Assembly (NCBI RefSeq): GCF_965118895.1
Contig: NZ_CBCPJJ010000008.1
Location: 434,001-498,000 of the forward strand
Source of the DNA: Rahnella inusitata_A
GTDB lineage: Bacteria; Pseudomonadota; Gammaproteobacteria; Enterobacterales; Enterobacteriaceae
Reading direction: 5' to 3'
DNA: 64,000 nt
Part shown: piece after piece, positions 1-9,107 of the stretch
Position numbering within the stretch: position 1 is the first letter of the stretch
Layout of the letters: each line of letters starts with the position of its first letter
Notes under the pieces: generated by a model
Databases searched by the model: none
What the model was told of the DNA's origin: nothing
The model's input: only the letters and a program-made list of their open reading frames with translations
Program-made: the position numbers and the translations under genes

Positions 1-1194
1 GTTGTCGGTCAGATTCACCTTGCTGCTGCGTGCAGTCGGGATGATCGCGTGGTGGGCATCGACCTTTTTATCGTCCCAGCAGCGGTTACGAATATCCGTG
101 TCCATCACCGGCTGCGGCATCAGATCCGGCTGATGGATGCCGATGGCGTTAAGTACGGCATGACGTCCGGCAAAGTGCTCTTCAGGAAGGTATCGGCTGT
201 CAGAGCGCGGATACGTAATCAATTTGTGCGTTTCGTACAGTTTCTGGCAAATATCCAGAATCTGCTGCGCGCTCAGGCCAAAGGCTTTAGAACCTTCGAT
301 CTGTAAGGTGGAAAGTGAAAACGGCAGCGGCGCAATGTCATTTTCGCGCTTGTCATTATAACCGGTGACCATCGCCGGCTGGCCGCCGATGCGCGCCACC
401 ACGTGATCGGCCAGCGGACGGTGCAGCAAACGCCCTTCTTCGTCCTGATAAGGTTCGCAGTATTCGCTCGGCTGCCACAGCGCCACAAAACGCTCATCGG
501 CAGGCGTCACGATGTGCGCTTTCACTTCAAAGAAATCTTTCGGCACGAAGTTTTCAATGTCTTCGTCACGACGCACCACCAGCCCGAGCACCGGCGTCTG
601 CACGCGACCAACGGACAGCACGCCGTTGTAACCGGCGTTGCGGCCAAGAATGGTGTAAGCGCGGGTCATGTTGATACCGTACAGCCAGTCGGCGCGGGCG
701 CGGGCTAAGGCGGAGACGCACAGGGGAATGAAATCGCGGTTATCACGCAGACGATCGATCGCCCGTTCCACCGCCTGCGGGTTGAGATCGTTAATCAGGC
801 AGCGCTGAGTTGCGTGGCGTTTTTCCGGCGTGAGTTCAAGATAATCCAGCACCTCATCCACCAGCAGTTGCCCTTCGCGATCCGGGTCACCGGCGTGAAC
901 CACCTGCGAAGCTTCCTGCAATAGGCGTTTGATGACGTTAAGCTGTTTGGCGACTGAGGAACGCGGCTGGAGCTGCCATTTTTCGGGGATAATCGGCAGA
1001 TCCGCCAGCGACCAGCGCGCATAGCGACTGTCGTAGGCGTCCGGCTGAGCCTGTTCGAGTAAGTGGCCGACGCACCAGGTGACCACCTGATCGTTGCCAC
1101 AGGCAATATAACCGTCGCCGCGACGATGAGGTTTCGGCAGTACGTCCGCAATCGCGCGGGCAAGGCTGGGTTTTTCGGCAATGAACAGGCGCAT
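1..1194 (-). CDS. topB: DNA topoisomerase III, N-terminal 398 residues (3' end outside window)
   Basis: Type IA topoisomerase that relaxes negative supercoils and decatenates DNA through a transient 5'-phosphotyrosine link. The minus-strand frame is open to the window edge, so only the first 398 codons are seen; E. coli TopB has about 650 residues. The protein begins MRLFIAEKPSLARAIADVLP, the Toprim start with its glutamate. HAGDPDREGQ is the acidic Toprim metal site, and LITYPRSDSRYLP carries the catalytic tyrosine. The frame stays open upstream with no methionine, but the conserved start fixes the ATG at 1194. That ATG overlaps the stop of a 19-codon upstream ORF. In E. coli selD lies between ydjA and topB; it is absent here. 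Confidence 0.95.
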   Translation of the reverse strand, partial: MRLFIAEKPSLARAIADVLPKPHRRGDGYIACGNDQVVTWCVGHLLEQAQPDAYDSRYARWSLADLPIIPEKWQLQPRSSVAKQLNVIKRLLQEASQVVHAGDPDREGQLLVDEVLDYLELTPEKRHATQRCLINDLNPQAVERAIDRLRDNRDFIPLCVSALARARADWLYGINMTRAYTILGRNAGYNGVLSVGRVQTPVLGLVVRRDEDIENFVPKDFFEVKAHIVTPADERFVALWQPSEYCEPYQDEEGRLLHRPLADHVVARIGGQPAMVTGYNDKRENDIAPLPFSLSTLQIEGSKAFGLSAQQILDICQKLYETHKLITYPRSDSRYLPEEHFAGRHAVLNAIGIHQPDLMPQPVMDTDIRNRCWDDKKVDAHHAIIPTARSSKVNLTDN

Positions 1195-1253
1195 TACACT
1201 GCACCCGTCAGCGGCGCAGCGCCGTTCAGTGTGATCGCCACTTCCATTCTCAT
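1194..1253 (-). CDS. Possible 19-residue leader ORF coupled to topB
   Basis: A short ORF (MRMEVAITLNGAAPLTGAV) has an AAGGA seven bases before its ATG. It ends in TAATG, so its stop overlaps the topB start. topB itself has only a weak ribosome site, so translational coupling is plausible. I do not recognise the peptide, and it does not resemble the SelD C-terminus. It may be a leader peptide or a remnant of a lost upstream gene. Confidence 0.3.
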   Translation of the reverse strand: MRMEVAITLNGAAPLTGAV

Positions 1254-1372
1254 CGTCCCATCCTTCATTCACTACGTCCTCATCATAAAGATGGTGGCTA
1301 TGTTAGCCGCTGCCGGCAGAATTAGTAAGACGGAGAGAGACATCTGGGAACGCGGTCGCTCATTAAGGCAGC

Positions 1373-1412
1373 AAAAAACCGGTTTAATCAGAAAGCGCTG
1401 AAGAAAACCGGT
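1373..1412 (-). terminator. Probable rho-independent terminator after ydjA
   Basis: On the minus strand ACCGGTTT and AAACCGGT pair across a 19-base loop and are followed by a T run. It lies between ydjA and topB. The stem is only 8 bp, so strength is uncertain. Confidence 0.45.
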
Positions 1413-1432
1413 GATTGCGTGAGCTTTTACTT

Positions 1433-1984
1433 TTAAAAATGAGAAACGAACGGCGTGCTGTCGACCGGGATAATTTGCAGGCTGGCTTTCAGCTGCGGCG
1501 TGCCGAGGTACAGGAAACCGACAATTTTGTCGTTCTCACCGCATTTAAACGCTTTGCGCACGTCAGGATGATCGGTCCACGCGCCGCTGCGCCAGATACC
1601 ATTGAATCCCTGCGCCAGCGCCGCCATCTGCATTGCCTGCACCGCACAACCGGCGGACAGCAGCTGTTCCCACTGCGGGACTTTCGCGCTCTCTTTGCAG
1701 GCGGCGATCACCGTGATTATTTGCGGAGCGCGAAGCGGTGCCTGCGTGGCTTTTTCGACAGCCTTTTCATCGGCACCGTCTTTAATGGCGGCCGCGCGCA
1801 GCAGTTCGCTGAACCTTACCAGACCGTCGCTTTCTGCGATCACAAAACGCCATGGCTGTAAGGCGCCGTGATCCGGCGCGCGCATCCCGGCATTGATGAT
1901 ATTTTGCAACGCCTGCCCGGTCGGCGCAGGCGCGGCCAGACGGGAAGCAGAACGGCGGTTAAGTAATAAATCTAAAGCATCCAT
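1433..1984 (-). CDS. ydjA: Nitroreductase-family oxidoreductase YdjA
   Basis: Small FMN-dependent NAD(P)H nitroreductase of 183 residues, the usual YdjA length. The N-terminal MDALDLLLNRRSASRL is the typical nitroreductase arginine-rich FMN phosphate site. MRAPDHGALQPWRF is the second FMN-contacting segment. LGTP near the C-terminus is also typical. The physiological substrate of YdjA is unknown. The gene is divergent from sppA, as in E. coli, with about 190 bp between them. Confidence 0.9.
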   Translation of the reverse strand: MDALDLLLNRRSASRLAAPAPTGQALQNIINAGMRAPDHGALQPWRFVIAESDGLVRFSELLRAAAIKDGADEKAVEKATQAPLRAPQIITVIAACKESAKVPQWEQLLSAGCAVQAMQMAALAQGFNGIWRSGAWTDHPDVRKAFKCGENDKIVGFLYLGTPQLKASLQIIPVDSTPFVSHF

Positions 1985-2174
1985 TGAAATCTCCTGAGCA
2001 GAACTGAGAATAATTGCTATTAACCTTACGTTAACATAGGCGCCCCGCCATTTTCCAACTGCCTTTGGGCTTTAAGAGAATGACGCACCGCCAAATTCTG
2101 AAATGATTTAAAGCTGACTTTTTTCCGGCGGGTCATTAGGATAGCGATACTTTTCCCGTCTTGTTGGAGAGACC

Positions 2175-4028
2175 ATGCGCACATTGTGGCGAATTATCGC
2201 CGGTTTTTTTAAGTGGACCTGGCGTCTTCTTAATTTCGTCCGAGAATTTATTCTCAACGTATTTCTTATAGTGATTATTTTGGCCGGTGTTGGCATCTGG
2301 TATGCAGTGCAGGATAAACCTGTTGATGCGACCAAAGGCGCGTTGCTGGTTGACCTTAGCGGTTCCGTGGTCGATAAGCCTTCGGTCAATAATAAAGTCC
2401 GCCAGTGGGGACGTGAACTGCTGGGCACCTCGAGCAGCCGCCTGCAGGAAAACGCCCTGTTTGATCTGGTCGATACTATCCGTGCCGCGAAAGACGACAA
2501 AAACATCACCGGTATGGTGTTGCAGCTGACGGACTTCACCGGCACCGATCAGGCCTCGATGCAATACATCGGCAAGGCGCTGCGTGAATTCCGTGATGCG
2601 GGCAAACCGATTTACGCTATCGATGACAGCTACGACCAGGCGCAATACTATCTGGCCAGCTACGCTAACAAGATCTATCTGTCACCGCAGGGCGCGGTCG
2701 ATCTGCACGGTTTTGCCACCAATAATCTTTACTACAAAACGTTGCTGGATAAGCTGAAAGTCACCACCAATATCTTCCGCGTCGGGACGTACAAATCCGC
2801 CGTAGAACCGTTGATTCGTGACGATATGTCCCCGGCCGCCCGTGAAGCAGACAGCCGCTGGGTCGGCGGATTGTGGACCAACTATCTGAACACCGTTTCC
2901 GCCAACCGTCAGATCACGCCAGAACAGCTGTTCCCTGGTGCAGCAGGCGTTCTGGCTGGTATGCAGGCCACCGGTGGCGATATGGCGCAGTACGCGCTGA
3001 AAGCCAAACTGGTGGATTCGCTGGCGTCCCGCACCGAGGCGGAAAACGACATGGTGAAAGCATTTGGCTGGAATAAAACCACCAAAGACTTTAATTACAC
3101 CAGCATCTACGATTATTCGCCAAAACCAAAACCGGACAATAACGATCCGCAAATCGCGGTGATCTTCGCGACCGGTGCGATCAACGACGGTGAAGAACAG
3201 CCGGGCGCGGTTGGCGGCGATACCACCGCACAGCAAATTCGCGATGCCCGTCTGGATCCGAAAGTGAAAGCGATTGTGTTCCGCGTCAACAGCCCTGGCG
3301 GCAGCGTGAGTGCCTCCGAAGTGATCCGCTCTGAACTTGCCGCCGCGAAAGCCGCCGGTAAACCGGTAGTGGTTTCCATGGGTGGCATGGCGGCATCAGG
3401 CGGTTACTGGATATCCACGCCAGCGAACTACATCATCGCCAGCCCGAGCACCCTCACCGGTTCCATCGGTATCTTTGGGGTAATCAACACTTATCAGAAC
3501 ACGCTGGATTACGCCGGTGTGCACACTGATGGCGTGGCGACTTCCCCACTGGCGGATATTGCGTCTACCAAAGCGTTGCCGCCTGAGTTCTCGCAGATGA
3601 TGCAACTGAACATCGAGAACGGGTATAAAACCTTCCTCGGCCTCGTGGCAGATTCGCGCCACAAAACGCCTGAGCAGATAGACCAGATCGCACAGGGTCA
3701 TGTGTGGATTGGTTCTGACGCCAAAGCCAACGGACTGGTGGATGAGCTGGGTGATTTCGATGACGCAGTGAAAAAAGCCGCTGAACTGGCGAAACTGCCA
3801 AAATGGCAGCTTAACTGGTACGTCAGCGAACCGAGCCTGAGCGATTTGGTGTTCTCGCAGGTGAGCGCCTCCGTTCACGCCATGCTGCCCGCCGTGGTTC
3901 AGGCTTATCTGCCTGCGCCGGTGAGTAAAATGGCGATGGAATTGAAATCTCAGGCAGACCTGTTCAATAACATGAACGATCCGCAAAACCGTTATGCGCT
4001 TTGCCTGACCTGTGGTGATGTGAAATAA
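2175..4028 (+). CDS. sppA: Signal peptide peptidase SppA (protease IV), 67K type
   Basis: Inner-membrane serine protease that degrades cleaved signal peptides in the membrane and periplasm. The 617 residues match the long, duplicated enterobacterial form. A single N-terminal membrane anchor covers about residues 25-43. The Ser/Lys dyad is visible: Lys207 in FRVGTYKSAV in the N-terminal half and Ser408 in GGMAASGGYWIS in the C-terminal half. VNSPGGS (about 371-377) is the conserved oxyanion region. The ATG has a good TTGGAGAG ribosome site. A strong terminator follows, separating it from ansA. Confidence 0.96.
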   Translation: MRTLWRIIAGFFKWTWRLLNFVREFILNVFLIVIILAGVGIWYAVQDKPVDATKGALLVDLSGSVVDKPSVNNKVRQWGRELLGTSSSRLQENALFDLVDTIRAAKDDKNITGMVLQLTDFTGTDQASMQYIGKALREFRDAGKPIYAIDDSYDQAQYYLASYANKIYLSPQGAVDLHGFATNNLYYKTLLDKLKVTTNIFRVGTYKSAVEPLIRDDMSPAAREADSRWVGGLWTNYLNTVSANRQITPEQLFPGAAGVLAGMQATGGDMAQYALKAKLVDSLASRTEAENDMVKAFGWNKTTKDFNYTSIYDYSPKPKPDNNDPQIAVIFATGAINDGEEQPGAVGGDTTAQQIRDARLDPKVKAIVFRVNSPGGSVSASEVIRSELAAAKAAGKPVVVSMGGMAASGGYWISTPANYIIASPSTLTGSIGIFGVINTYQNTLDYAGVHTDGVATSPLADIASTKALPPEFSQMMQLNIENGYKTFLGLVADSRHKTPEQIDQIAQGHVWIGSDAKANGLVDELGDFDDAVKKAAELAKLPKWQLNWYVSEPSLSDLVFSQVSASVHAMLPAVVQAYLPAPVSKMAMELKSQADLFNNMNDPQNRYALCLTCGDVK

Positions 4029-4053
4029 CGTTCATTTAAACCGCTAACAGCCA

Positions 4054-4088
4054 GCCCGGAGCCTCGCAGAGAGCCTCCGGGCTTTTTT
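4054..4088 (+). terminator. Rho-independent terminator of sppA
   Basis: GCCCGGAG and CTCCGGGC form a GC-rich stem around a short loop, followed by six T residues, 25 bases after the sppA stop. Confidence 0.9.
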
Positions 4089-4162
4089 ATGGTGGGACAC
4101 CGGCGGCGAAATCTTTATACTCAGCGCAGTGGCTTTCATCTTTCTGAATAAGAACATCTTCG

Positions 4163-5176
4163 ATGACTAAAAAATCTATTTACGTGGCCTACACCGGCGG
4201 CACCATCGGTATGCAGCGTTCCGAACAAGGTTACATTCCGGTTTCCGGCCACCTGCAGCGCCAGCTTGCGCTGATGCCTGAATTCCATCGCCCGGAAATG
4301 CCAGAATTCACCATTCAGGAATACGCACCGCTGATGGATTCCTCCGACATGACTCCGGAAGACTGGCAGCACATCGCCGACGATATCCAGGCGCATTACG
4401 AAGATTACGACGGTTTTGTCATCCTGCACGGCACCGACACTATGGCGTTCACTGCTTCCGCGCTGTCTTTCATGCTGGAAAACCTGAGTAAGCCGGTAAT
4501 AGTGACAGGGTCACAAATCCCCCTTGAGGCTTTGCGTTCCGACGGCCAAATTAACCTGCTTAATTCGCTGTACATCGCGGCCAACCATCCGGTTAACGAA
4601 GTCACCCTGTTCTTCAACAATCGTCTTTATCGCGGCAACCGCAGCACCAAAGCGCATGCCGACGGTTTCGATGCATTCGCCTCGCCGAACCTGACGCCGC
4701 TGCTGGAAGCCGGGATCCACATCCGCCGCCTTTCCACGCCGTCATTGACTGTCGACCCTGCCGCCAGACTCATCGTGCATAACATCACGCCACAGCCGAT
4801 TGGCGTGGTGACGATTTATCCGGGGATTTCCGCCGAAGTAGTACAGAACTTCCTGATGCAGCCGGTGAAAGCGCTGATCCTGCGCTCTTACGGCGTCGGC
4901 AATGCGCCGCAAAAAGGGGATTTGCTGAAAGTGCTGAAAGACGCGTCTGAGCGTGGCATTGTGGTGGTAAACCTCACGCAATGTATTTCGGGGCGCGTGA
5001 ACATGGGCGGATATGCCACCGGCAACGCGCTGGCGCATTCCGGCGTGATCAGCGGTTTTGATATGACCGTCGAGGCGGCGCTGACAAAGCTGCATTATCT
5101 GCTTAGCCAGTCGCACACGCCGGAAGAAATCCGCGAACTGATGCAGAAAAACCTGCGCGGCGAGCTCACCGAATAA
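4163..5176 (+). CDS. ansA: L-asparaginase I, cytoplasmic
   Basis: Hydrolyses L-asparagine to aspartate and ammonia. The 337 residues equal the E. coli AnsA length and there is no signal peptide, consistent with the cytoplasmic low-affinity enzyme rather than periplasmic AnsB. The first catalytic threonine lies in VAYTGGTIGM (about residues 8-17). The second sits in LHGTDTMAFTAS (about residues 89-100), the TDT motif of the family. pncA starts only 8 bp downstream, so the two form one operon, as in E. coli. Both encode amidohydrolases that release ammonia. Confidence 0.95.
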   Translation: MTKKSIYVAYTGGTIGMQRSEQGYIPVSGHLQRQLALMPEFHRPEMPEFTIQEYAPLMDSSDMTPEDWQHIADDIQAHYEDYDGFVILHGTDTMAFTASALSFMLENLSKPVIVTGSQIPLEALRSDGQINLLNSLYIAANHPVNEVTLFFNNRLYRGNRSTKAHADGFDAFASPNLTPLLEAGIHIRRLSTPSLTVDPAARLIVHNITPQPIGVVTIYPGISAEVVQNFLMQPVKALILRSYGVGNAPQKGDLLKVLKDASERGIVVVNLTQCISGRVNMGGYATGNALAHSGVISGFDMTVEAALTKLHYLLSQSHTPEEIRELMQKNLRGELTE

Positions 5177-5184
5177 GGGTCAAT

Positions 5185-5814
5185 ATGAAATCTGCATTGT
5201 TGCTGGTCGATCTGCAAAATGATTTTTGTCAGGGCGGCGCGCTAGCCGTGGCTGAGGGTGATGCCACGATTACGATCGCCAATCAAATGATGGCGTGGTG
5301 TAAGAAAAAGGATGTCGCCGTCGTGGCGTCACAGGACTGGCACCCCGCCAAACATCGCAGCTTTGCGGCAAATTCCCATACCGAAGCCTGGACCGTCGGC
5401 GAGCTGAACGGACTGCAGCAGGTCTGGTGGCCGGTGCACTGCGTGCAGAATGAACCCGGCGCCGAGTTTCATCCGGCGTTGGAAATAAAACGTCTGGATT
5501 TCGTGGTGCAAAAAGGCACGAATATGGATATCGACAGCTACAGCGCGTTTTATGACAACGGGCATCTTGCCGCGACCATGCTCAATGACTGGCTGAAAGC
5601 CGCTAAGATCACCCATCTCTACGTCATGGGTCTCGCCACGGATTACTGTGTGAAATTCACCGTACTCGACGCGCTGGCGCAGGGATATAAAGTTACCCTG
5701 CTCACCGACGGCTGTCGTGGCGTGAATCTGGCACCGCAGGACAGTGATGAAGCCATTAAGGCGATGCAACTGGCGGGCGCGAAAGTGAGTACCTCAGCAG
5801 CAGTGTTGGGGTAA
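5185..5814 (+). CDS. pncA: Nicotinamidase
   Basis: Converts nicotinamide to nicotinate in the NAD salvage pathway and usually also deamidates pyrazinamide. The Asp9-Lys110-Cys155 triad is seen in LLVDLQNDFC, FVVQKGTN and MGLATDYCVKF. Metal ligands are Asp51 and His53 in DWHP and His85 in WPVHC. Length 209 is near the usual 210-215. It is the second gene of the ansA-pncA operon. nadE, which makes NAD from the product branch, lies about 9.4 kb downstream. Confidence 0.95.
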   Translation: MKSALLLVDLQNDFCQGGALAVAEGDATITIANQMMAWCKKKDVAVVASQDWHPAKHRSFAANSHTEAWTVGELNGLQQVWWPVHCVQNEPGAEFHPALEIKRLDFVVQKGTNMDIDSYSAFYDNGHLAATMLNDWLKAAKITHLYVMGLATDYCVKFTVLDALAQGYKVTLLTDGCRGVNLAPQDSDEAIKAMQLAGAKVSTSAAVLG

Positions 5815-5836
5815 GTCATCACTGATTTTTAATGTT

Positions 5837-5864
5837 AAAAAAGGCGCTATTGAGCGCCTTTTTC
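5837..5864. terminator. Bidirectional terminator between pncA and yeaC
   Basis: AAGGCGCT and AGCGCCTT form a stem with an ATTG loop, with A residues before and T residues after. It can therefore serve both convergent genes. Confidence 0.85.
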
Positions 5865-5885
5865 ATAGGTAACGAAAACCCAAGA

Positions 5886-6158
5886 TCACTCCGGTCTTAG
5901 CCGGATCAGTGTCTCTTGCACAAACTGCTGCTTCAGTTCCTGCTTACTTTTGGTGACGATTTGTCCGTCGGTGCCAATGCTCATATGTTGAGCATCAACG
6001 TTATGACGCGACTGGTACAACATCACCGCCTGCAGGCTATGTTCTTTTTGTTCCGGGGTCAGTGCAACGCCGTCGGGCCATTTGCCCAGTTCTACTGCCA
6101 GTGCCAGACGCGCATAGATTTCCGGCGTCATCACATCAATGAGTTGGTTAATTTCCAT
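5886..6158 (-). CDS. yeaC: Conserved DUF1315 protein YeaC
   Basis: Small soluble protein of 90 residues beginning MEINQLIDVMTPEIYARL, with the conserved ELGKWPDGVALTPEQ segment of the YeaC family. No enzymatic motif, signal peptide or membrane segment is visible. It follows msrB on the same strand with a 93 bp gap, the same neighbour as in E. coli. The function of the family is unknown, so no role is assigned. Confidence 0.88.
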   Translation of the reverse strand: MEINQLIDVMTPEIYARLALAVELGKWPDGVALTPEQKEHSLQAVMLYQSRHNVDAQHMSIGTDGQIVTKSKQELKQQFVQETLIRLRPE

Positions 6159-6251
6159 CTGCTACCCCTTGCTCGCAGCAATTATTCAAGGTGTTTTGAA
6201 TAATTGCTGAATCGATTTTGTCGGTAAAATTACGCACTACAGCTGCTGCAT

Positions 6252-6665
6252 TTAGCCTGCAGTTTTATTGCCATTTTCGCCATCGATAAAACTCATCGAA
6301 GCGGAATTCACGCAATAACGCTCACCGGTTGGCTGCGGACCATCCGGAAAAACGTGACCTAAATGCGCTTCGCAATTAGAACAACGAATTTCCACACGCG
6401 CCATGCCATGGGTGTTATCCGTCAGGTATTTGATCGCATCATGATGAACTGGCTGATAGAAGCTGGGCCAGCCGCATCCGGAATCGTATTTGGTATCTGA
6501 GTAGAACAAGCGCGCGTTGCAAACCAGGCAGTGGTAAATACCTTCACGTCTGTTATGCAACAGTTTGCCCGTGTACGGAGGTTCAGTACCGTGCCCCTGC
6601 GTCACATGACGTTGAATTTCAGTAAGTTGTTCGAGTGAGGAAGACGATTCAGGTTCATTGCTCAT
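6252..6665 (-). CDS. msrB: Peptide-methionine (R)-S-oxide reductase MsrB
   Basis: Reduces the R epimer of methionine sulfoxide in proteins, using thioredoxin. Two zinc CxxC pairs are seen: Cys46/Cys49 in HCLVCNARL and Cys95/Cys98 in RCSNCEAHLG. The catalytic cysteine is Cys118 in RYCVNSASM. SGCGWPSF is the conserved substrate loop. The length of 137 is standard and there is no signal peptide, so it is cytoplasmic. It is divergent from gapA, with a CRP site in the shared upstream region. Confidence 0.96.
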   Translation of the reverse strand: MSNEPESSSSLEQLTEIQRHVTQGHGTEPPYTGKLLHNRREGIYHCLVCNARLFYSDTKYDSGCGWPSFYQPVHHDAIKYLTDNTHGMARVEIRCSNCEAHLGHVFPDGPQPTGERYCVNSASMSFIDGENGNKTAG

Positions 6666-6789
6666 AATTTTCGTTCTCTGACGAATAGAAAAATCAACTA
6701 AAATAACAGTTTATAATAACAAAAAATTAACAACGAATCTGTCTGTTTTGTCCTAAACTGTAGGGCATCAGCGTTAGCCAGCTCCAACT

Positions 6790-6805
6790 TGTGATGGCGA
6801 TCACA
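6790..6805. promoter_or_regulatory. Perfect CRP-cAMP binding site between msrB and gapA
   Basis: TGTGA-TGGCGA-TCACA matches the CRP consensus at all ten conserved positions. It lies about 210 bp before the gapA start and 125 bp before the msrB start. gapA of E. coli is known to have a CRP-influenced upstream promoter, so gapA is the likelier target. Confidence 0.8.
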
Positions 6806-6942
6806 CTCCTGATGTTCCGACTCTTTATATTCTGTTTTTCGCCCCCATGTGGTTGTGAGCCGATTAAAAAAACGGAACGTGCAATTAGCGAACAAAAGTA
6901 GGTCGTCCCTTTGACTTACAGCAATAATTGACACGATTCCGC

Positions 6943-6970
6943 TTGACGCTCAGCAAGGTTTTTGTAATTT
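6943..6970 (+). promoter_or_regulatory. gapA proximal promoter (P1-like)
   Basis: TTGACG (-35) and TAATTT (-10) are 16 bp apart. The whole stretch down to the ribosome site closely resembles the strong E. coli gapA P1 promoter as I recall it. Confidence 0.75.
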
Positions 6971-7014
6971 TACAACCAACCTTTTATTCACTAAAAAAAT
7001 AGCTGGTGGAATAT

Positions 7015-8013
7015 ATGACTATCAAAGTAGGTATCAACGGTTTTGGCCGTATCGGTCGCATTGTTTTCCGTGCTGCTCAAGAACGTTCTGACATCGAGAT
7101 CGTAGCAATCAACGATCTGTTAGACGCAGAATACATGGCATACATGCTGAAGTACGACTCAACTCATGGTCGTTTCAACGGTACCGTAGAAGTGAAAGAC
7201 GGTCACCTGGTTGTTAACGGCAAAACCATCCGTGTTACCGCTGAGCGTGATCCAGCTAACCTGAAATGGAATGAAGTTAACGTTGATGTTGTTGCTGAAG
7301 CAACTGGCCTGTTCCTGGACGACGCGACTGCACGTAAGCACATCACTGCTGGCGCTAAGAAAGTTGTTCTGACTGGTCCATCTAAAGATGACACCCCTAT
7401 GTTCGTTATGGGCGTGAACCATAAAGAATACGCTGGCCAGGAAATCGTTTCTAACGCTTCTTGCACCACTAACTGCCTGGCACCACTGGCAAAAGTGATC
7501 AACGACAACTTCGGTATCGTTGAAGCGCTGATGACCACTGTTCATGCAACTACCGCTACTCAGAAAACTGTCGATGGCCCGTCTCACAAAGACTGGCGCG
7601 GCGGCCGCGGCGCATCCCAGAACATCATCCCTTCTTCTACCGGTGCTGCTAAAGCAGTGGGTAAAGTAATCCCAGCTCTGAACGGTAAACTGACTGGTAT
7701 GGCGTTCCGCGTTCCTACCCCTAACGTTTCCGTTGTTGACCTGACTGCACGTCTGGAAAAACCAGCAACCTACAAAGAAATCTGCGCAGTAATCAAAGCA
7801 GCTTCTGAAGCAGGCGATCTGAAAGGCGTTCTGGGTTACACCGAAGACGACATCGTATCTACCGACTTCAACGGCGAAAAACTGACTTCAGTATTTGATG
7901 CTAAAGCAGGTATCGCTCTGAACGACAACTTTGTGAAACTGGTTTCCTGGTACGACAACGAAACTGGCTACTCTAACAAAGTATTGGATCTGATTTCTCA
8001 CGTTTCCAAGTAA
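7015..8013 (+). CDS. gapA: Glyceraldehyde-3-phosphate dehydrogenase A
   Basis: Glycolytic NAD-dependent enzyme that oxidises glyceraldehyde-3-phosphate to 1,3-bisphosphoglycerate. The N-terminal GINGFGRIGR is the NAD fold. Cys150 in SNASCTTNCLAP is the catalytic thiol, and the conserved histidine follows in TTVHATT. The ATG at 7015 is chosen over an in-frame GTG at 7006 because it gives the standard MTIKVGINGFG start and has GGTGGA upstream. Codon use is strongly biased (CTG, AAC, GGT, CGT), as expected for a very highly expressed gene and unlike the neighbours. A terminator follows. Confidence 0.98.
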   Translation: MTIKVGINGFGRIGRIVFRAAQERSDIEIVAINDLLDAEYMAYMLKYDSTHGRFNGTVEVKDGHLVVNGKTIRVTAERDPANLKWNEVNVDVVAEATGLFLDDATARKHITAGAKKVVLTGPSKDDTPMFVMGVNHKEYAGQEIVSNASCTTNCLAPLAKVINDNFGIVEALMTTVHATTATQKTVDGPSHKDWRGGRGASQNIIPSSTGAAKAVGKVIPALNGKLTGMAFRVPTPNVSVVDLTARLEKPATYKEICAVIKAASEAGDLKGVLGYTEDDIVSTDFNGEKLTSVFDAKAGIALNDNFVKLVSWYDNETGYSNKVLDLISHVSK

Positions 8014-8037
8014 TTGGCAATGTTGATGAACTGATTA

Positions 8038-8061
8038 AAGGGCGACGCGAGTCGCCCTTTT
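8038..8061 (+). terminator. Rho-independent terminator of gapA
   Basis: AAGGGCGAC and GTCGCCCTT form a 9 bp stem followed by T residues, 25 bases after the gapA stop. Confidence 0.9.
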
Positions 8062-8195
8062 GCTTTCTGTCAGATGCACTTTTTTATCAGGCACATGAGT
8101 GCGATCAATCTTAAAGCTTTGGTTCATCTGTAGTCTTGGTTCTTATCATCGTAATTATTTATCTACCCGATATAATATCAACAGGACACCAGATA

Positions 8196-9065
8196 ATGAT
8201 CGAGCAACTCTTTTCCCTACCCGTTGTAAACCAAATCTCAACCACCATCAGCCAGCGTCAAAAAGATGAACTCCCGGTGATTGTGGTTTCTCATCCTAAA
8301 GTTCGTGCAGCCGTTGCCTTACAGGGCGCGCATCTGTTGACATGGCAGCCTGAAGGCGAGGAACCTGTTTTATGGATGAGCAGCGCCAGCGCCTTCAAAG
8401 AAGGCGTGGCAATCCGTGGCGGTATCCCAATTTGCTGGCCGTGGTTTGGCCCTGCCGGTAAACCTTCGCATGGTTTCGCACGTAACATGCCGTGGGAACT
8501 GACCGATCACAAAGAAAACGATCAGGGCGTGGTATTAACGCTGACGCTGAAAAGTTCAGAAGAAACACTGGCACTCTGGCCACATGATTTCACGCTGACC
8601 GCACGGTTTACGTTGGGTGAAACCTGCCATATTGAACTGAAATCCACCGGTGACTTCGAGGCGAACAGCGCCCTGCACACTTATTTCAACATCGGAGATA
8701 TCGCAGATGTCAGCATTAAAGGCCTGGGCGGCAGCTTCATCGATAAAGTCGACGGCGCGAAAGCCAAGCAGGAAACTGGAGATCTGACCTTCTCCGGTCA
8801 GACTGACCGCATTTACACCCAGCCGCAGGCGACCAGCGAAATCATCGATCCAGTGCTTAAACGTACGCTGGTGATAGCCCATGAGAATAATGCAGACGTG
8901 GTGGCGTGGAACCCTGGCGCGCAACTGTCTGTCAGCATGGCCGATATGCCGGATGACGGCTATAAGACTATGGTCTGTGTAGAAACCGCACAAGTTTCCC
9001 ATACACATACGTCTTCGCATGCTGCACCTGCGTGTCTGGCTGTGACGTTCTCACTGCGTAAGTAG
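8196..9065 (+). CDS. yeaD: D-hexose-6-phosphate mutarotase YeaD
   Basis: Aldose-1-epimerase-fold enzyme that interconverts the anomers of glucose-6-phosphate and related sugars. The start MIEQLFSLP at 8196 is preferred over a longer frame from 8136, because it aligns with the family and has AGGA upstream. GGIPICWPWFG and SHGFARNMPW are the conserved sugar-phosphate site motifs. HTYFNIGD contains the active-site histidine region. It has 289 residues and lies directly after gapA, as in E. coli, fitting a role in keeping hexose-phosphate anomers balanced for glycolysis. E. coli yeaE, which follows there, is missing. Confidence 0.92.
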   Translation: MIEQLFSLPVVNQISTTISQRQKDELPVIVVSHPKVRAAVALQGAHLLTWQPEGEEPVLWMSSASAFKEGVAIRGGIPICWPWFGPAGKPSHGFARNMPWELTDHKENDQGVVLTLTLKSSEETLALWPHDFTLTARFTLGETCHIELKSTGDFEANSALHTYFNIGDIADVSIKGLGGSFIDKVDGAKAKQETGDLTFSGQTDRIYTQPQATSEIIDPVLKRTLVIAHENNADVVAWNPGAQLSVSMADMPDDGYKTMVCVETAQVSHTHTSSHAAPACLAVTFSLRK

Positions 9066-9107
9066 TAAACGCGTATACCAATCAGTTTGCATCATGCAGA
9101 CATGACA

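Noticed and set aside
6698..6934. 78-codon ORF upstream of gapA
   Set aside because: It overlaps the CRP site and gapA promoter region and has no ribosome site or family resemblance.
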